64,000 nt of DNA, taken from assembly GCF_003418935.1 (NCBI RefSeq), contig NZ_QVMT01000016.1:1-64000 (forward strand), written 5' to 3'. The translations under genes were made by a program, and so were the position numbers. Below the pieces are notes generated by a model. That model had not been told where the DNA came from and searched no databases. It saw only the letters and a list, made by a program, of their open reading frames with translations. Positions 26,921 to 34,950 of the stretch are shown in pieces; the stretch's first letter is position 1, and every line of letters starts with the position of its first letter. Origin of the DNA: Emticicia sp. C21 (GTDB lineage: Bacteria; Bacteroidota; Bacteroidia; Cytophagales; Spirosomataceae).

Positions 26921-28165
26921 TCAATCAGGTTGTTCTATTGTAACAACTTTCTTTATATCATCCCAGAAACTCGGGTATGATTTTACAACTACATGAGGCT
27001 CTTCAATAGTTACATCAGTTAGCATGGCTAATGGAGCAAATGCCATTGCCATACGGTGGTCATCATAAGTAGCGATGGTAATATCTGCACTACCAAATTC
27101 GAAACCTGAACCCGATACTTTATATTCAGTATTTGTCACAACCTCTGTCAGGCTGCCACCAAATTTACTTAATTCATTCTGCAGGGCTAATATGCGGTCT
27201 GTCTCTTTGATTTTAAGGCTTTCAATACCTGTAAAAGTTGCATCAACACCTTTAGCTACGCAAGTAACGGCAACTGTTTGCGCTAAATCCGGGCAATTGG
27301 TAAAGTCCCAGGTGAGAGACTTTTGAGCTGGTATCTTAGTCAATAATACGCCATCTTTTGTAAAAGTACTTTTTACGCCCAACTGAGCCATAATGTCGAC
27401 AATGGCACTATCTCCCTGCAAAGAGTTTTCTTTCAACCCTAACAATTCAATTTGTGTATCTTCAAAAGTTGATAAAGCGGCAATGCTATACCAATAACTT
27501 GCACCCGACCAGTCAGATTCTATCTGATAGGTGGTTGGAGCATAGCTTTGAGGGGCCACACTGATTGTTTTCTTTTCCCAGTCTGCTTTGGCTTCAACAC
27601 CAAAGGCTTTCATTTGGGCAAGGGTCATTTTGATATAAGGAATAGACCCTAATTCTCCAGTCAGGTTAATAGTCAAACCATTAGGTAAAGTTGGGGCTAT
27701 CATTACTAAGGCCGAAATATACTGACTACTTACATCACCTCTGATGGTAACTTCATTATTTGTCTGTTCACTTAATCCGTGAATCTGCAATGGTGGATAG
27801 CCTTCTTTTTGTAGATAATCAATTTTTGCTCCGATAGTCTTTAAGGCTTCAACAAGAATTCCGATAGGGCGTTCACACATGCGTGGAGTGCCCGTCATAG
27901 TTTTATTCTGATTGGTTGCAGTAAAATAGGCAGTCAGGAAACGCATGGTGGTTCCTGCATCAATTACATCGGCTACCGGCTCCTGAGATTGAAGCAGACG
28001 AATCATGGTCTGGGTATCACGGGCGGAAGAGAGGTTTTGCAAATCTCCTTTAAAACCTGATAAAGCATTGATAATCAAAGCTCTGTTACTTTCTGACTTC
28101 GAAGAAGCTAATTGAATTTTTACTTGAAATACCTGAGAGTTTTTGTAGAGAGTTACTTTTTCCAA
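26921..28165 (-). CDS. aroA: 3-phosphoshikimate 1-carboxyvinyltransferase (EPSP synthase)
   Basis: A 414-residue enzyme of the shikimate pathway. The substrate-binding motifs QLASSKSESNRALIINAL (about residues 17-34) and DAGTTMRFLTAYF (about 69-81), the SDWSGASYW segment and the C-terminal TYDDHRMAMAFAPLAM are typical. The SxSKSxxNR Lys/Ser/Arg residues are conserved. A TAnnTTTG-like element (28206-28213, minus strand) lies about 40 bases upstream. The other shikimate gene in the window, aroK at 36276, is not linked to it. Confidence 0.97.
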   Translation of the reverse strand: MEKVTLYKNSQVFQVKIQLASSKSESNRALIINALSGFKGDLQNLSSARDTQTMIRLLQSQEPVADVIDAGTTMRFLTAYFTATNQNKTMTGTPRMCERPIGILVEALKTIGAKIDYLQKEGYPPLQIHGLSEQTNNEVTIRGDVSSQYISALVMIAPTLPNGLTINLTGELGSIPYIKMTLAQMKAFGVEAKADWEKKTISVAPQSYAPTTYQIESDWSGASYWYSIAALSTFEDTQIELLGLKENSLQGDSAIVDIMAQLGVKSTFTKDGVLLTKIPAQKSLTWDFTNCPDLAQTVAVTCVAKGVDATFTGIESLKIKETDRILALQNELSKFGGSLTEVVTNTEYKVSGSGFEFGSADITIATYDDHRMAMAFAPLAMLTDVTIEEPHVVVKSYPSFWDDIKKVVTIEQPD

Positions 28166-28296
28166 AATATAAGTAGTGGTTTGTCTTCAAATCTGTTTCC
28201 AATTGCAAAATTAGGGTTTTCTATTAAATGTCAGAAGTATAATTTTAAATTTCTCAAATTTTTCGATGACGGCATATTTTACAACCCGCTCCACAA

Positions 28297-28320
28297 TTAC
28301 GGGGAAAATTTTCCCCGTAA
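28297..28320. repeat. Perfect 24-bp palindrome
   Basis: The half-site TTACGGGGAAAA is followed without a gap by its exact complement. It sits in the 254-base region between the divergent aroA and esterase genes, 132 bases from the aroA start and 100 from the esterase start. It could be an operator for a dimeric regulator or a cruciform site; no loop means it is a poor terminator. Confidence 0.7.
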
Positions 28321-28419
28321 AAAACATAATTTTCTAATTTTTGTTTTTATAATATATTTGGAACAAGATTTTAAACACAATCCGTAAGAATCGTTAAACA
28401 CACAGTAAAATCAATAGTC

Positions 28420-29376
28420 ATGAAAAATATCTTATTTGCATTCGCTTTAGTTTTCTCGTTAGCCACTTTTAGCTCTTGCGAGGTGATGGAAGATTTGAAG
28501 CCATCAAAGGACGGTGATAAAACCGGAACAACGGATACTACCTCTACAGGTACAACAAATCCAACTAACCCTACGAATCCGACTAACCCAACCCAATCGG
28601 ATTATATTGAGGCATCTGCACAAGATCTGATGCATCAATCTTACGGGCCGGATGAATTACAAAAATTTGATATTCATATTCCTGCTAAACGCTCTCTAAC
28701 TAAAACTAAAGTAGTTATTATATTACATGGTGGTTCATGGAAAGAGTTAGATAAGGGTTTTATGAATAACTATGTTAGTCAGATTAAATCAAAAGGAGAT
28801 AACTGGGTGATTGTGAATGCAAATTATCGTCTGACTTTCCAGAATGGCATTAAATATGACCAACAATTACAAGATTTGGGGTCGCTTATCACTAAAATTC
28901 TTTCAATGCGTCAGGAGTATAACTTCTCAGATAAAATCTACTTTATAGGTGCCAGTGCAGGTGGACATTTAGCTTTAGCCTATTCGTATACGCTTGATAA
29001 ATCTAAATATGTAAAAGGGATTTCAGTAATTGCTGCACCAACTGACTTGACTTCTGATAAAATAAGAGTGGGTGAATTCGGAGGTGATATTGAAGCTTTG
29101 ATTGGACAATCATATGGCAGTAATCCTGATGCATTTAAAAGAGCCAGCCCACGTTATCAGGTAACTAAAGTTGCCCCTCCTACAATTATGTTCTATGGCG
29201 GTAAAGACGAATTTATTCCGTCAGACCAAGGTGAATTCTTAAGACAACAATTACAAGCGAATGCGGTAATCAACTCATACAATTTCTATCCGGAACAAGG
29301 TCATGAGTGGATGTTATTAAGCGAAACCATTGATAAAACATTAGTTTTCTTTGGCGACGATAATTCAAGAAACTAA
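28420..29376 (+). CDS. Lipoprotein alpha/beta-hydrolase (esterase/lipase-like)
   Basis: A 318-residue lipoprotein. The signal peptide ends in a lipobox (LATFSSC, Cys at residue 20). A Thr/Asn/Pro-rich linker with a TNP tandem repeat (about residues 38-58) leads into an alpha/beta-hydrolase of the carboxylesterase/BD-FAE type. The oxyanion motif HGGSW, nucleophile elbow GASAGG, acid GGKDEFIP and catalytic His in EQGHEW are all present. It would be anchored in the outer membrane. The substrate is unknown; a polysaccharide or lipid ester is plausible. The gene is monocistronic with a good terminator. Confidence 0.87.
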   Translation: MKNILFAFALVFSLATFSSCEVMEDLKPSKDGDKTGTTDTTSTGTTNPTNPTNPTNPTQSDYIEASAQDLMHQSYGPDELQKFDIHIPAKRSLTKTKVVIILHGGSWKELDKGFMNNYVSQIKSKGDNWVIVNANYRLTFQNGIKYDQQLQDLGSLITKILSMRQEYNFSDKIYFIGASAGGHLALAYSYTLDKSKYVKGISVIAAPTDLTSDKIRVGEFGGDIEALIGQSYGSNPDAFKRASPRYQVTKVAPPTIMFYGGKDEFIPSDQGEFLRQQLQANAVINSYNFYPEQGHEWMLLSETIDKTLVFFGDDNSRN

Positions 29377-29400
29377 CTATCGATATATATAAAAGTGTCA

Positions 29401-29437
29401 AAAGCCTCTCTGATTGATTTTAGAGAGGCTTTTGTTT
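29401..29437 (+). terminator. Terminator of the lipoprotein esterase gene
   Basis: Stem AAAGCCTCTCT / AGAGAGGCTTT with a ten-base loop, followed by TTGTTTATT, begins 25 bases after the stop codon. Confidence 0.88.
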
Positions 29438-29440
29438 ATT

Positions 29441-29607
29441 CAGTGATTTCGTGAATGAATGATTAATTGTCAATGACGGATGGTGAATTAGCGAATAAGT
29501 TAAAAATACTCAGTTTTTAATCACTAATTCGCCATTCGCTAATTCGCAATTAAAACATTCACTGTAGCGGCGGCCGTTCAATCACTAATTCGCTAAATCA
29601 CTCAATT
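29441..29607. repeat. Complex octamer-repeat region with GC-rich core, 3' of thrA
   Basis: Forward copies (CAGTGATTTCGTGAATGAATGATT) lie at 29441-29465. Reverse copies (AATCACTA ATTCGCCA TTCGCTAATTCG) start near 29519. A GC-rich insert (GTAGCGGCGGCCGTTC) lies near 29565-29580, followed by further reverse copies up to the thrA stop codon. A related GC-rich core occurs in the array upstream of alaS (about 58995-59010). Confidence 0.65.
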
Positions 29608-32065
29608 ATACCAGATAGCTACTAATACTCATAATATCAGCAAAAACACCTGAGGCGGTTACTTCTGCTCCTGCACCCGGACCTTTGATAACTAGTGGAT
29701 TATACTTATAGCGTTCTGTCGTAAATGAAACAATGTTTTCAGAACCAGCCAGATTGAAGAATGGATGACTGCGACCAACAGTTTTTAGTTCAATAGTTAC
29801 CTTTTCATCATCTAATGTAGCTATATATCTCAGCACCTCATCTTTGGCTTCGGCTTCTTTCAATAGCTTTTCAAACCTGTCATTATCTTTCTCTAATTCA
29901 ACAAAAAACTCATCAACTGTCTTCGCTTGCAGACATGCGTCATTTAAGAGATTAATAATTTTCACATCTTCTGGCTCCAGTTTCAAGCCGCATTCTCTAG
30001 ATAAAATCAGTATTTTACGGGCTACGTCTTGTCCACTTAAATCATCTCTTGGGTCAGGTTCTGTGTATCCTTTAGCTTTAGCTTCTCGAACTACATCAAC
30101 AAATCTGTCACCCGCTTTAAAATTATTGAAGATGTAGGCTAATGTACCTGACAGAACGGCCTCAATTTTATGTATTTTATCGCCACTGGTAATCAGACCT
30201 TGCAGAGTATTAATAATTGGTAGACCTGCGCCAACGTTGGTTTCATATAAGAATTTTACTCCATGCTTTTGCGCAGCTTTCTGCAACATAAAGTATTGCT
30301 CAAATCTGCCTGAATTAGCTACTTTATTAGGAGTAACAATAGACACACTGGCACTTAATAAAGAGTAATAATACTGAACAATATTTTTATCTGCTGTTGA
30401 GTCTACAAATACACTATAGGGCAGATTCAAATCCTGTACATCTGAAATAAACGAACCTATATTGGCAATTTCACCATTTTCTAATAAATCTTCCTTCCAG
30501 GTTTCAAGGCTGATTCCACCTTCTTCAATCAACATTTTTCTGGTATTGGTAATACCAACCAACCTGATATTCAAATTTTTTCTTGCTTTCAGATAATCTT
30601 TTTGCTCACGAATCTGGCGGATTAATGTACTACCAATTAATCCTGTAGCTCCTACTAAAAACAGGTTAAGTGTTAAGCCATCTACCTGAAAAAAAGTTTC
30701 ATGAATGGCATTAAGCGCCTTACCAATATCTTTTTTATAGATCACTACAGAGATATTCAACTCAGATGAGCCTTGGGCAGTAGCTACTACATTGATACCA
30801 TTTTTACCTAATACTGAAAACAATTTACCCGAAATACCCGAGCTTGATTTCATGCCCTCTCCTACTACAGCTAATACCGAGAGATTTTGCTCAATTGTAA
30901 TATTATCCAATAATCCCTGAGCAATTTCAGTAGCAAATCCCTCTTCAAGAATTTCTTTTACACCATAAGCCGATTTAGGGTCAACCGCAAAACAGATAGA
31001 GTGCTCTGAGGAAGCCTGAGAAATGAGAATAACGCTAATCTTATTTTTTGCCAGAATTGAGAATAATTTAGCCGAAATACCAGCTACTCCAATCATCCCA
31101 CCTCCTTGCAGATTTACTAAGGCAATATCATCAATTGACGAAATACCTGTAATAGAATATTCTTTAGTTTCAGCAGTTTTGCTGATAAAAGTACCCGGGT
31201 GTTTATGATTAAACGTATTTAATATCTTGATTGGAATACTTTTATAAAAAGCTGGAGTCAGACTTGGTGGATAGATAACCTTAGCACCAAAGTGTGATAG
31301 CTCCATTGCTTCGGCATACGTAATGGTTGGTATTGTAAAGGCATTTTTGACCTTGCGAGGGTCAGCAGTCATCATCCCGTTTACATCAGTCCATATTTCA
31401 ATGACTGTAGCATTTAAAGCTGCTCCAAAAATAGAACCTGAATAATCGGAACCACCACGGCCAAGCGTAGTTGTTACACCATCAATCGTAGAACCAATAA
31501 AGCCTGTGATGCATTGTAATTTATTGGTCTGTGCAAAGTACTTACGAATGAGTTCATTTGTTAGCTCAAAGTTCACATCTGCATAGCCAAATACATCATT
31601 CGTTTTTATAACCTTACGCGCATCTAAAAACTCGGCTTCAATACCTCTATTTTTTAGTGTTTCCGTTATAATTGTAGTCGATAGTCTTTCTCCGAAACTC
31701 ACAATTAAATCGAGTGTACGCAGCGATAATTCTTTAATCAACGAAACACCTCTTAATAAATCTTCTAATTCGTTGAATAAGCCCTTTACCTTAGCAATAG
31801 CCCCACTCTGGTTTTTTACATCTATCAATCCTCTTACAGCGTTGAAATGGCGTTCTTCAACCAAGCGTAATTGTTCTGAATATTCCGGGTCAGACTGTGA
31901 AGCCATTTTACCAATTTCAATCAGGCGATTCGTTACTCCACCCATTGCCGAATACACTACCGCAATTTTACGACCTTCATCAAGGTTTTCTTTGATAATC
32001 TGAATTACCTGATTAATACTTTCTACTGTTCCTACAGAAGTACCCCCAAATTTTAAAACTTTCAT
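29606..32065 (-). CDS. thrA: Bifunctional aspartate kinase / homoserine dehydrogenase
   Basis: An 819-residue fusion enzyme catalysing the first and third steps of threonine/methionine synthesis. The N-terminal aspartokinase starts KFGGTSVGTVESI and contains TTLGRGGSDYSG and TDVNGMMTADPR. Two ACT regulatory segments lie at about residues 310-460 (VNLQGGGMIGVAGI; VAVVGEGMKSSSGI). The dehydrogenase begins LFLVGATGLIGSTLIRQI (NAD(P)-binding Rossmann motif) and carries TPNKVANSG and NVGAGLPIINTLQGL. It is complete. It stands alone without thrB/thrC. It is bracketed by octamer-repeat arrays and has a promoter plus possible attenuator upstream. Confidence 0.97.
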   Translation of the reverse strand: MKVLKFGGTSVGTVESINQVIQIIKENLDEGRKIAVVYSAMGGVTNRLIEIGKMASQSDPEYSEQLRLVEERHFNAVRGLIDVKNQSGAIAKVKGLFNELEDLLRGVSLIKELSLRTLDLIVSFGERLSTTIITETLKNRGIEAEFLDARKVIKTNDVFGYADVNFELTNELIRKYFAQTNKLQCITGFIGSTIDGVTTTLGRGGSDYSGSIFGAALNATVIEIWTDVNGMMTADPRKVKNAFTIPTITYAEAMELSHFGAKVIYPPSLTPAFYKSIPIKILNTFNHKHPGTFISKTAETKEYSITGISSIDDIALVNLQGGGMIGVAGISAKLFSILAKNKISVILISQASSEHSICFAVDPKSAYGVKEILEEGFATEIAQGLLDNITIEQNLSVLAVVGEGMKSSSGISGKLFSVLGKNGINVVATAQGSSELNISVVIYKKDIGKALNAIHETFFQVDGLTLNLFLVGATGLIGSTLIRQIREQKDYLKARKNLNIRLVGITNTRKMLIEEGGISLETWKEDLLENGEIANIGSFISDVQDLNLPYSVFVDSTADKNIVQYYYSLLSASVSIVTPNKVANSGRFEQYFMLQKAAQKHGVKFLYETNVGAGLPIINTLQGLITSGDKIHKIEAVLSGTLAYIFNNFKAGDRFVDVVREAKAKGYTEPDPRDDLSGQDVARKILILSRECGLKLEPEDVKIINLLNDACLQAKTVDEFFVELEKDNDRFEKLLKEAEAKDEVLRYIATLDDEKVTIELKTVGRSHPFFNLAGSENIVSFTTERYKYNPLVIKGPGAGAEVTASGVFADIMSISSYLV

Positions 32066-32072
32066 TTTTCTT

Positions 32073-32112
32073 AACTCATTGAGTGATTTAGTGATTGAGT
32101 GAATTAGGAATT
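32073..32112. repeat. Octamer-repeat array immediately upstream of thrA
   Basis: In register: ATTGAGTG, ATTTAGTG, ATTGAGTG, AATTAGGA. It starts within about 10 bases of the thrA start codon and lies in the 5' untranslated region. Confidence 0.75.
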
Positions 32113-32157
32113 AGAGTATAATCAAATAACTCAAAGCAATCACTTTGTCTTTAAAAA

Positions 32158-32192
32158 GTAAAAAAATACCCCACTTCTGCTAGGAATGGGGT
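32158..32192 (-). terminator. Possible transcription attenuator in the thrA leader
   Basis: On the minus strand a stem ACCCCA ... TGGGGT is followed by seven T residues. It lies about 95 bases upstream of thrA and about 15 bases downstream of the predicted transcription start, that is between promoter and gene. No leader peptide with Thr/Ile codons was found. It could be an attenuator of unknown control. Confidence 0.5.
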
Positions 32193-32212
32193 GTATATTA
32201 ATGAAGTGTCTG

Positions 32213-32241
32213 CAAATATAATGATTTATATACGAATCCAA
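32213..32241 (-). promoter_or_regulatory. Predicted promoter of thrA
   Basis: On the minus strand the element TATATTTG (32220-32213) matches the Bacteroidetes -7 consensus exactly. A TTGG (32241-32238) stands 17 bases upstream in the -33 position. Confidence 0.5.
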
Positions 32242-32350
32242 GATAATTAGCGATAAAATTGTGTTTTTCAAAGAATCGTTAATTATGCAAAATATCATTT
32301 AGAAGATTATCTAAATATTTAAGCAATAATATTTGAATATTTGAAAACTT

Positions 32351-32375
32351 TTGTTGTAATTCGTCCTTACAACAA
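32351..32375 (+). promoter_or_regulatory. Operator-like inverted repeat upstream of the sdpR-like gene
   Basis: A perfect 9-bp inverted repeat, TTGTTGTAA and TTACAACAA separated by seven bases, 33 bases before the start codon. Its size and position suit an autoregulatory site for the ArsR-type dimer encoded downstream. Confidence 0.55.
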
Positions 32376-32407
32376 TTGTTCAAAAAACTTATTTACCTTT
32401 TCATGCA

Positions 32408-32719
32408 ATGAATAATTTATTTAAAGCCTTAAACGACTCTACTCGCCGCGAGATTTTAGAGATGCTGAAAGACGGCGATATGACTGCAGGCGATATTGCT
32501 GAACGCTTCGATATGACCAAACCGAGTATTTCTCATCACCTTGATTTATTAAAACAAGCTGATTTAGTGGCTTCGGTAAAGAAAGGACAGTTTATTTACT
32601 ACTCGCTGAATATGACTGTAATGGACGAAATTTTTGCCTGGTTTATTCAGTTTAAACCCACTCCAGCCGAAAAACCAAGAATCCGCCTGCAAGTAAATCC
32701 TCGTCCGATTACTGATTGA
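32408..32719 (+). CDS. ArsR-family autorepressor, SdpR-like
   Basis: A 103-residue winged-helix repressor. The helix-turn-helix is in MTAGDIAERFDMTKPSISHHLDLLKQADLV (about residues 25-54) and the wing in VKKGQFIYYSLNM. There are no metal-binding Cys clusters of the arsenic or zinc sensors. It is followed by an SdpI-like membrane protein, as in the SdpR/SdpI immunity operon of Bacillus. In that family the membrane protein controls the repressor. An inverted repeat just upstream is its likely operator. Confidence 0.88.
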   Translation: MNNLFKALNDSTRREILEMLKDGDMTAGDIAERFDMTKPSISHHLDLLKQADLVASVKKGQFIYYSLNMTVMDEIFAWFIQFKPTPAEKPRIRLQVNPRPITD

Positions 32720-32745
32720 AAACCCAAAACTTAAGTACTGAAGTC

Positions 32746-33363
32746 ATGAAACGCAGATTATTATTCGAAATGCTAATTATTGGCGTTGCATTAGCTCCAT
32801 TTATTTATTTGTTTATCAGTTGGAATCCTGAAAAATTGGTAGGGCAAACCCGTGTAATTCTCTTGTATTGTGTGGCTACGCTCCTATTCTATTTTCTGCC
32901 TTTATTAATGCAATATCTGGATAGCCAGAAACCCAATGCAGAGTTTTTGATACGAAGTGATAAAAGAATAAGGCTTATCTGGTCTTCGTACTTAGCAGCT
33001 CTAGGCTTTATTCTTTTCTATTACATCCTCCATTATTCAGAGGGAGAGAGTATTCCTCCAAGGTATTTAGGTGTAGCATTATCATTATTCCTATTTGCAA
33101 GCGGAAATTTCCAATCAAATCTGCACCCAAGTAGTGCTTTTGCAGGGAATAACTGGTTTTCAAAAGGATTTCAGGAAAAAAGCTATCGACAGTTGCAGCG
33201 TTTTACTGCCCGCTTGTTCTTCTGGGTGGGCATAGCAGGCACTGTATTCTTTCTTGCTTTTACCGAAAGTCAATTAGTCTCGTGGGGTTTAATCTTTATC
33301 GGGGCTGTTATTTTCTATGGTATAGTTATTCGTCTAATCAGGAATATAGTGGCGAGTAGGTAG
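32746..33363 (+). CDS. SdpI-like integral membrane protein (DUF1648/SdpI family)
   Basis: A 205-residue membrane protein with about six helices. The C-terminal half shows the SdpI pattern GNFQSNLHPSSAFAGNNWFSKGFQEKSYRQLQRFTARLFFWVGIAG, matching the family's GN...N...G...W...R..G arrangement. I prefer the ATG at 32746 (MKRRLLFEM). A TTG at 32716 overlapping the upstream stop is possible. Together with the upstream ArsR gene it forms an SdpR/I-type immunity or envelope-stress pair. No cognate toxin is seen nearby. The 3' end overlaps convergent folP by 26 bases. Confidence 0.82.
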   Translation: MKRRLLFEMLIIGVALAPFIYLFISWNPEKLVGQTRVILLYCVATLLFYFLPLLMQYLDSQKPNAEFLIRSDKRIRLIWSSYLAALGFILFYYILHYSEGESIPPRYLGVALSLFLFASGNFQSNLHPSSAFAGNNWFSKGFQEKSYRQLQRFTARLFFWVGIAGTVFFLAFTESQLVSWGLIFIGAVIFYGIVIRLIRNIVASR

Positions 33364-34210
33364 CCTCAAACAACTTTACGGTTTCAACAGCTTCTTTAAC
33401 ATCATGTACTCTTAAAATACATGCTCCATTCATCAAGGCAATCATGTTTAGGGCCGTTGTTCCATTTAATGCTTTATTGGCGGTAATATTCAGCGTTTTA
33501 TAAATGATTGATTTTCTTGAAATACCTACAAGTAACGGTAAATCTAAAATCTGAAAAGCTGTCAGATTGCGCATCATTTCAAAACCTTGCTTCGGGCCTT
33601 TGGCAAAGCCAAAACCAGGGTCAATAATAATGTCTTTTACTCCCAATTGTCTCAGTTCAAAAATCTTGCTTTGTAGTTCACCTATAACATCAAGCGTTAT
33701 ATTAGTATATTGATTCAGGCTTGTCATGGTGGCTGGATTGCCACGACTATGCATTAATATATAAGGTATATCTAAATCGGCTACGGTCTGAAACATGTCA
33801 GCATCCAGATTACCTCCGGCAATATCGTTAATAATCGCAGCACCAGCTTTTACAGCTTCTTTGGCTACCTCACTCCGAAATGTATCAACAGATATAATAG
33901 TGTCGGGAAAATAACTGATGATACCCTCAATAACAGGTAAAACTCTGTCATTTTCTTCACTAATACTGATTTCTGCTGCATTTGGCCTGGTTGAATAGCC
34001 ACCTACGTCTATAAAAGTTGCTCCATCATTCAACATGCTGCCAGTGGTATCTATAATAGCCTGTGTGTCGGGTTGGTAACGGCTTCCGGAAAAGAAAGAA
34101 TCCGGGGTAATATTCAAAATTCCCATGACCGTTGGACGGGACAAATCCAATAGTTTTCCGTTGGGAAGCTTTATTTGGCAGGCTTTTGTATGGCTAAACT
34201 GAATTGACAT
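33338..34210 (-). CDS. folP: Dihydropteroate synthase
   Basis: A 290-residue TIM-barrel enzyme joining p-aminobenzoate to the pterin diphosphate in folate synthesis. Signatures are MGILNITPDSFFSGSRY (pterin binding), FIDVGGYSTRPNA, SVDTFRSEVAKEAVKAGAAIINDIAGG, and DPGFGFAKGPKQGFEMM near the C-terminal side. The gene is complete. It is divergent from the DUF1599 gene and overlaps the end of the SdpI-like gene tail to tail. The folP / DUF1599 / DoxX neighbourhood is common in Bacteroidetes. Confidence 0.97.
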   Translation of the reverse strand: MSIQFSHTKACQIKLPNGKLLDLSRPTVMGILNITPDSFFSGSRYQPDTQAIIDTTGSMLNDGATFIDVGGYSTRPNAAEISISEENDRVLPVIEGIISYFPDTIISVDTFRSEVAKEAVKAGAAIINDIAGGNLDADMFQTVADLDIPYILMHSRGNPATMTSLNQYTNITLDVIGELQSKIFELRQLGVKDIIIDPGFGFAKGPKQGFEMMRNLTAFQILDLPLLVGISRKSIIYKTLNITANKALNGTTALNMIALMNGACILRVHDVKEAVETVKLFEATYSPLYS

Positions 34211-34299
34211 TTGCTTATAGTGCCGAAGTTTTATAGTTTTGCAATAGTAGAAAATATTATCCAGAATTCCTTAAATATATCCTTTTTTGGATGGCGTGC

Positions 34300-34851
34300 A
34301 TGAACCAGACTGAGATTGAATACCGCAACATCATAAAAATCTGCCAGGACCTTTTCGAGAAAAAAAACAAAGACTATGGCACCTCCTGGCGCATACTCCG
34401 ACTACCCAGTATTACCGACCAGATTTTTATTAAAGCCCAACGTATCAGAACTATTCAGGATAATGGATTCAGCAGAGTTGATGAAGGAGAAGTACCTGAG
34501 TTTATAGGCATCATCAATTATTGCGTGATGGCATTAATCCAGCAAAAACTGATTGACGATACTAAAATTGAGATTCCGTTTGATGAATTGCACGATTTGT
34601 ATAATCAGGAAATGGGCGAAGTAATGGAATTACTCTTCAATAAAAATCATGATTATGGCGAGGCATGGCGAGATATGAGGGTAAGTTCAATGACAGATAT
34701 CATCCTGATGAAACTATTCAGAATTAAACAGATAGAAGATAATCAGGGTAAAACCATCGTCTCTGAAGGAATTAAAGCAGGGTATCAGGATATTATCAAT
34801 TATGCTGTTTTTTGTTTAATTAAACTCGGCCAGGCACAAAGTCAGCAATAA
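34300..34851 (+). CDS. DUF1599 protein (nucleotide-modification-associated domain 1)
   Basis: A 183-residue protein consisting of two tandem halves with the same pattern: FEKKNKDYGTSWRILR...SITDQIFIKAQRIRTIQ and LFNKNHDYGEAWRDMR...SMTDIILMKLFRIKQIE. The paired K-x-x-DYG-x-x-WR motifs define DUF1599, which comparative studies link to nucleotide modification. The biochemical role is unproven. The ATG at 34300 (MNQTEIEYRNII) is preferred over one nine bases earlier. It is divergently transcribed from folP and followed by the DoxX gene. Confidence 0.88.
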   Translation: MNQTEIEYRNIIKICQDLFEKKNKDYGTSWRILRLPSITDQIFIKAQRIRTIQDNGFSRVDEGEVPEFIGIINYCVMALIQQKLIDDTKIEIPFDELHDLYNQEMGEVMELLFNKNHDYGEAWRDMRVSSMTDIILMKLFRIKQIEDNQGKTIVSEGIKAGYQDIINYAVFCLIKLGQAQSQQ

Positions 34852-34950
34852 ATTTTCGTTGTATTTAACAAGTGATTAACAAAAGGCTTTCCCACCAGAC
34901 GCTATATTTGCCCGATTGTTACTCATTCCGAAACTTTACCTCATTCATTT

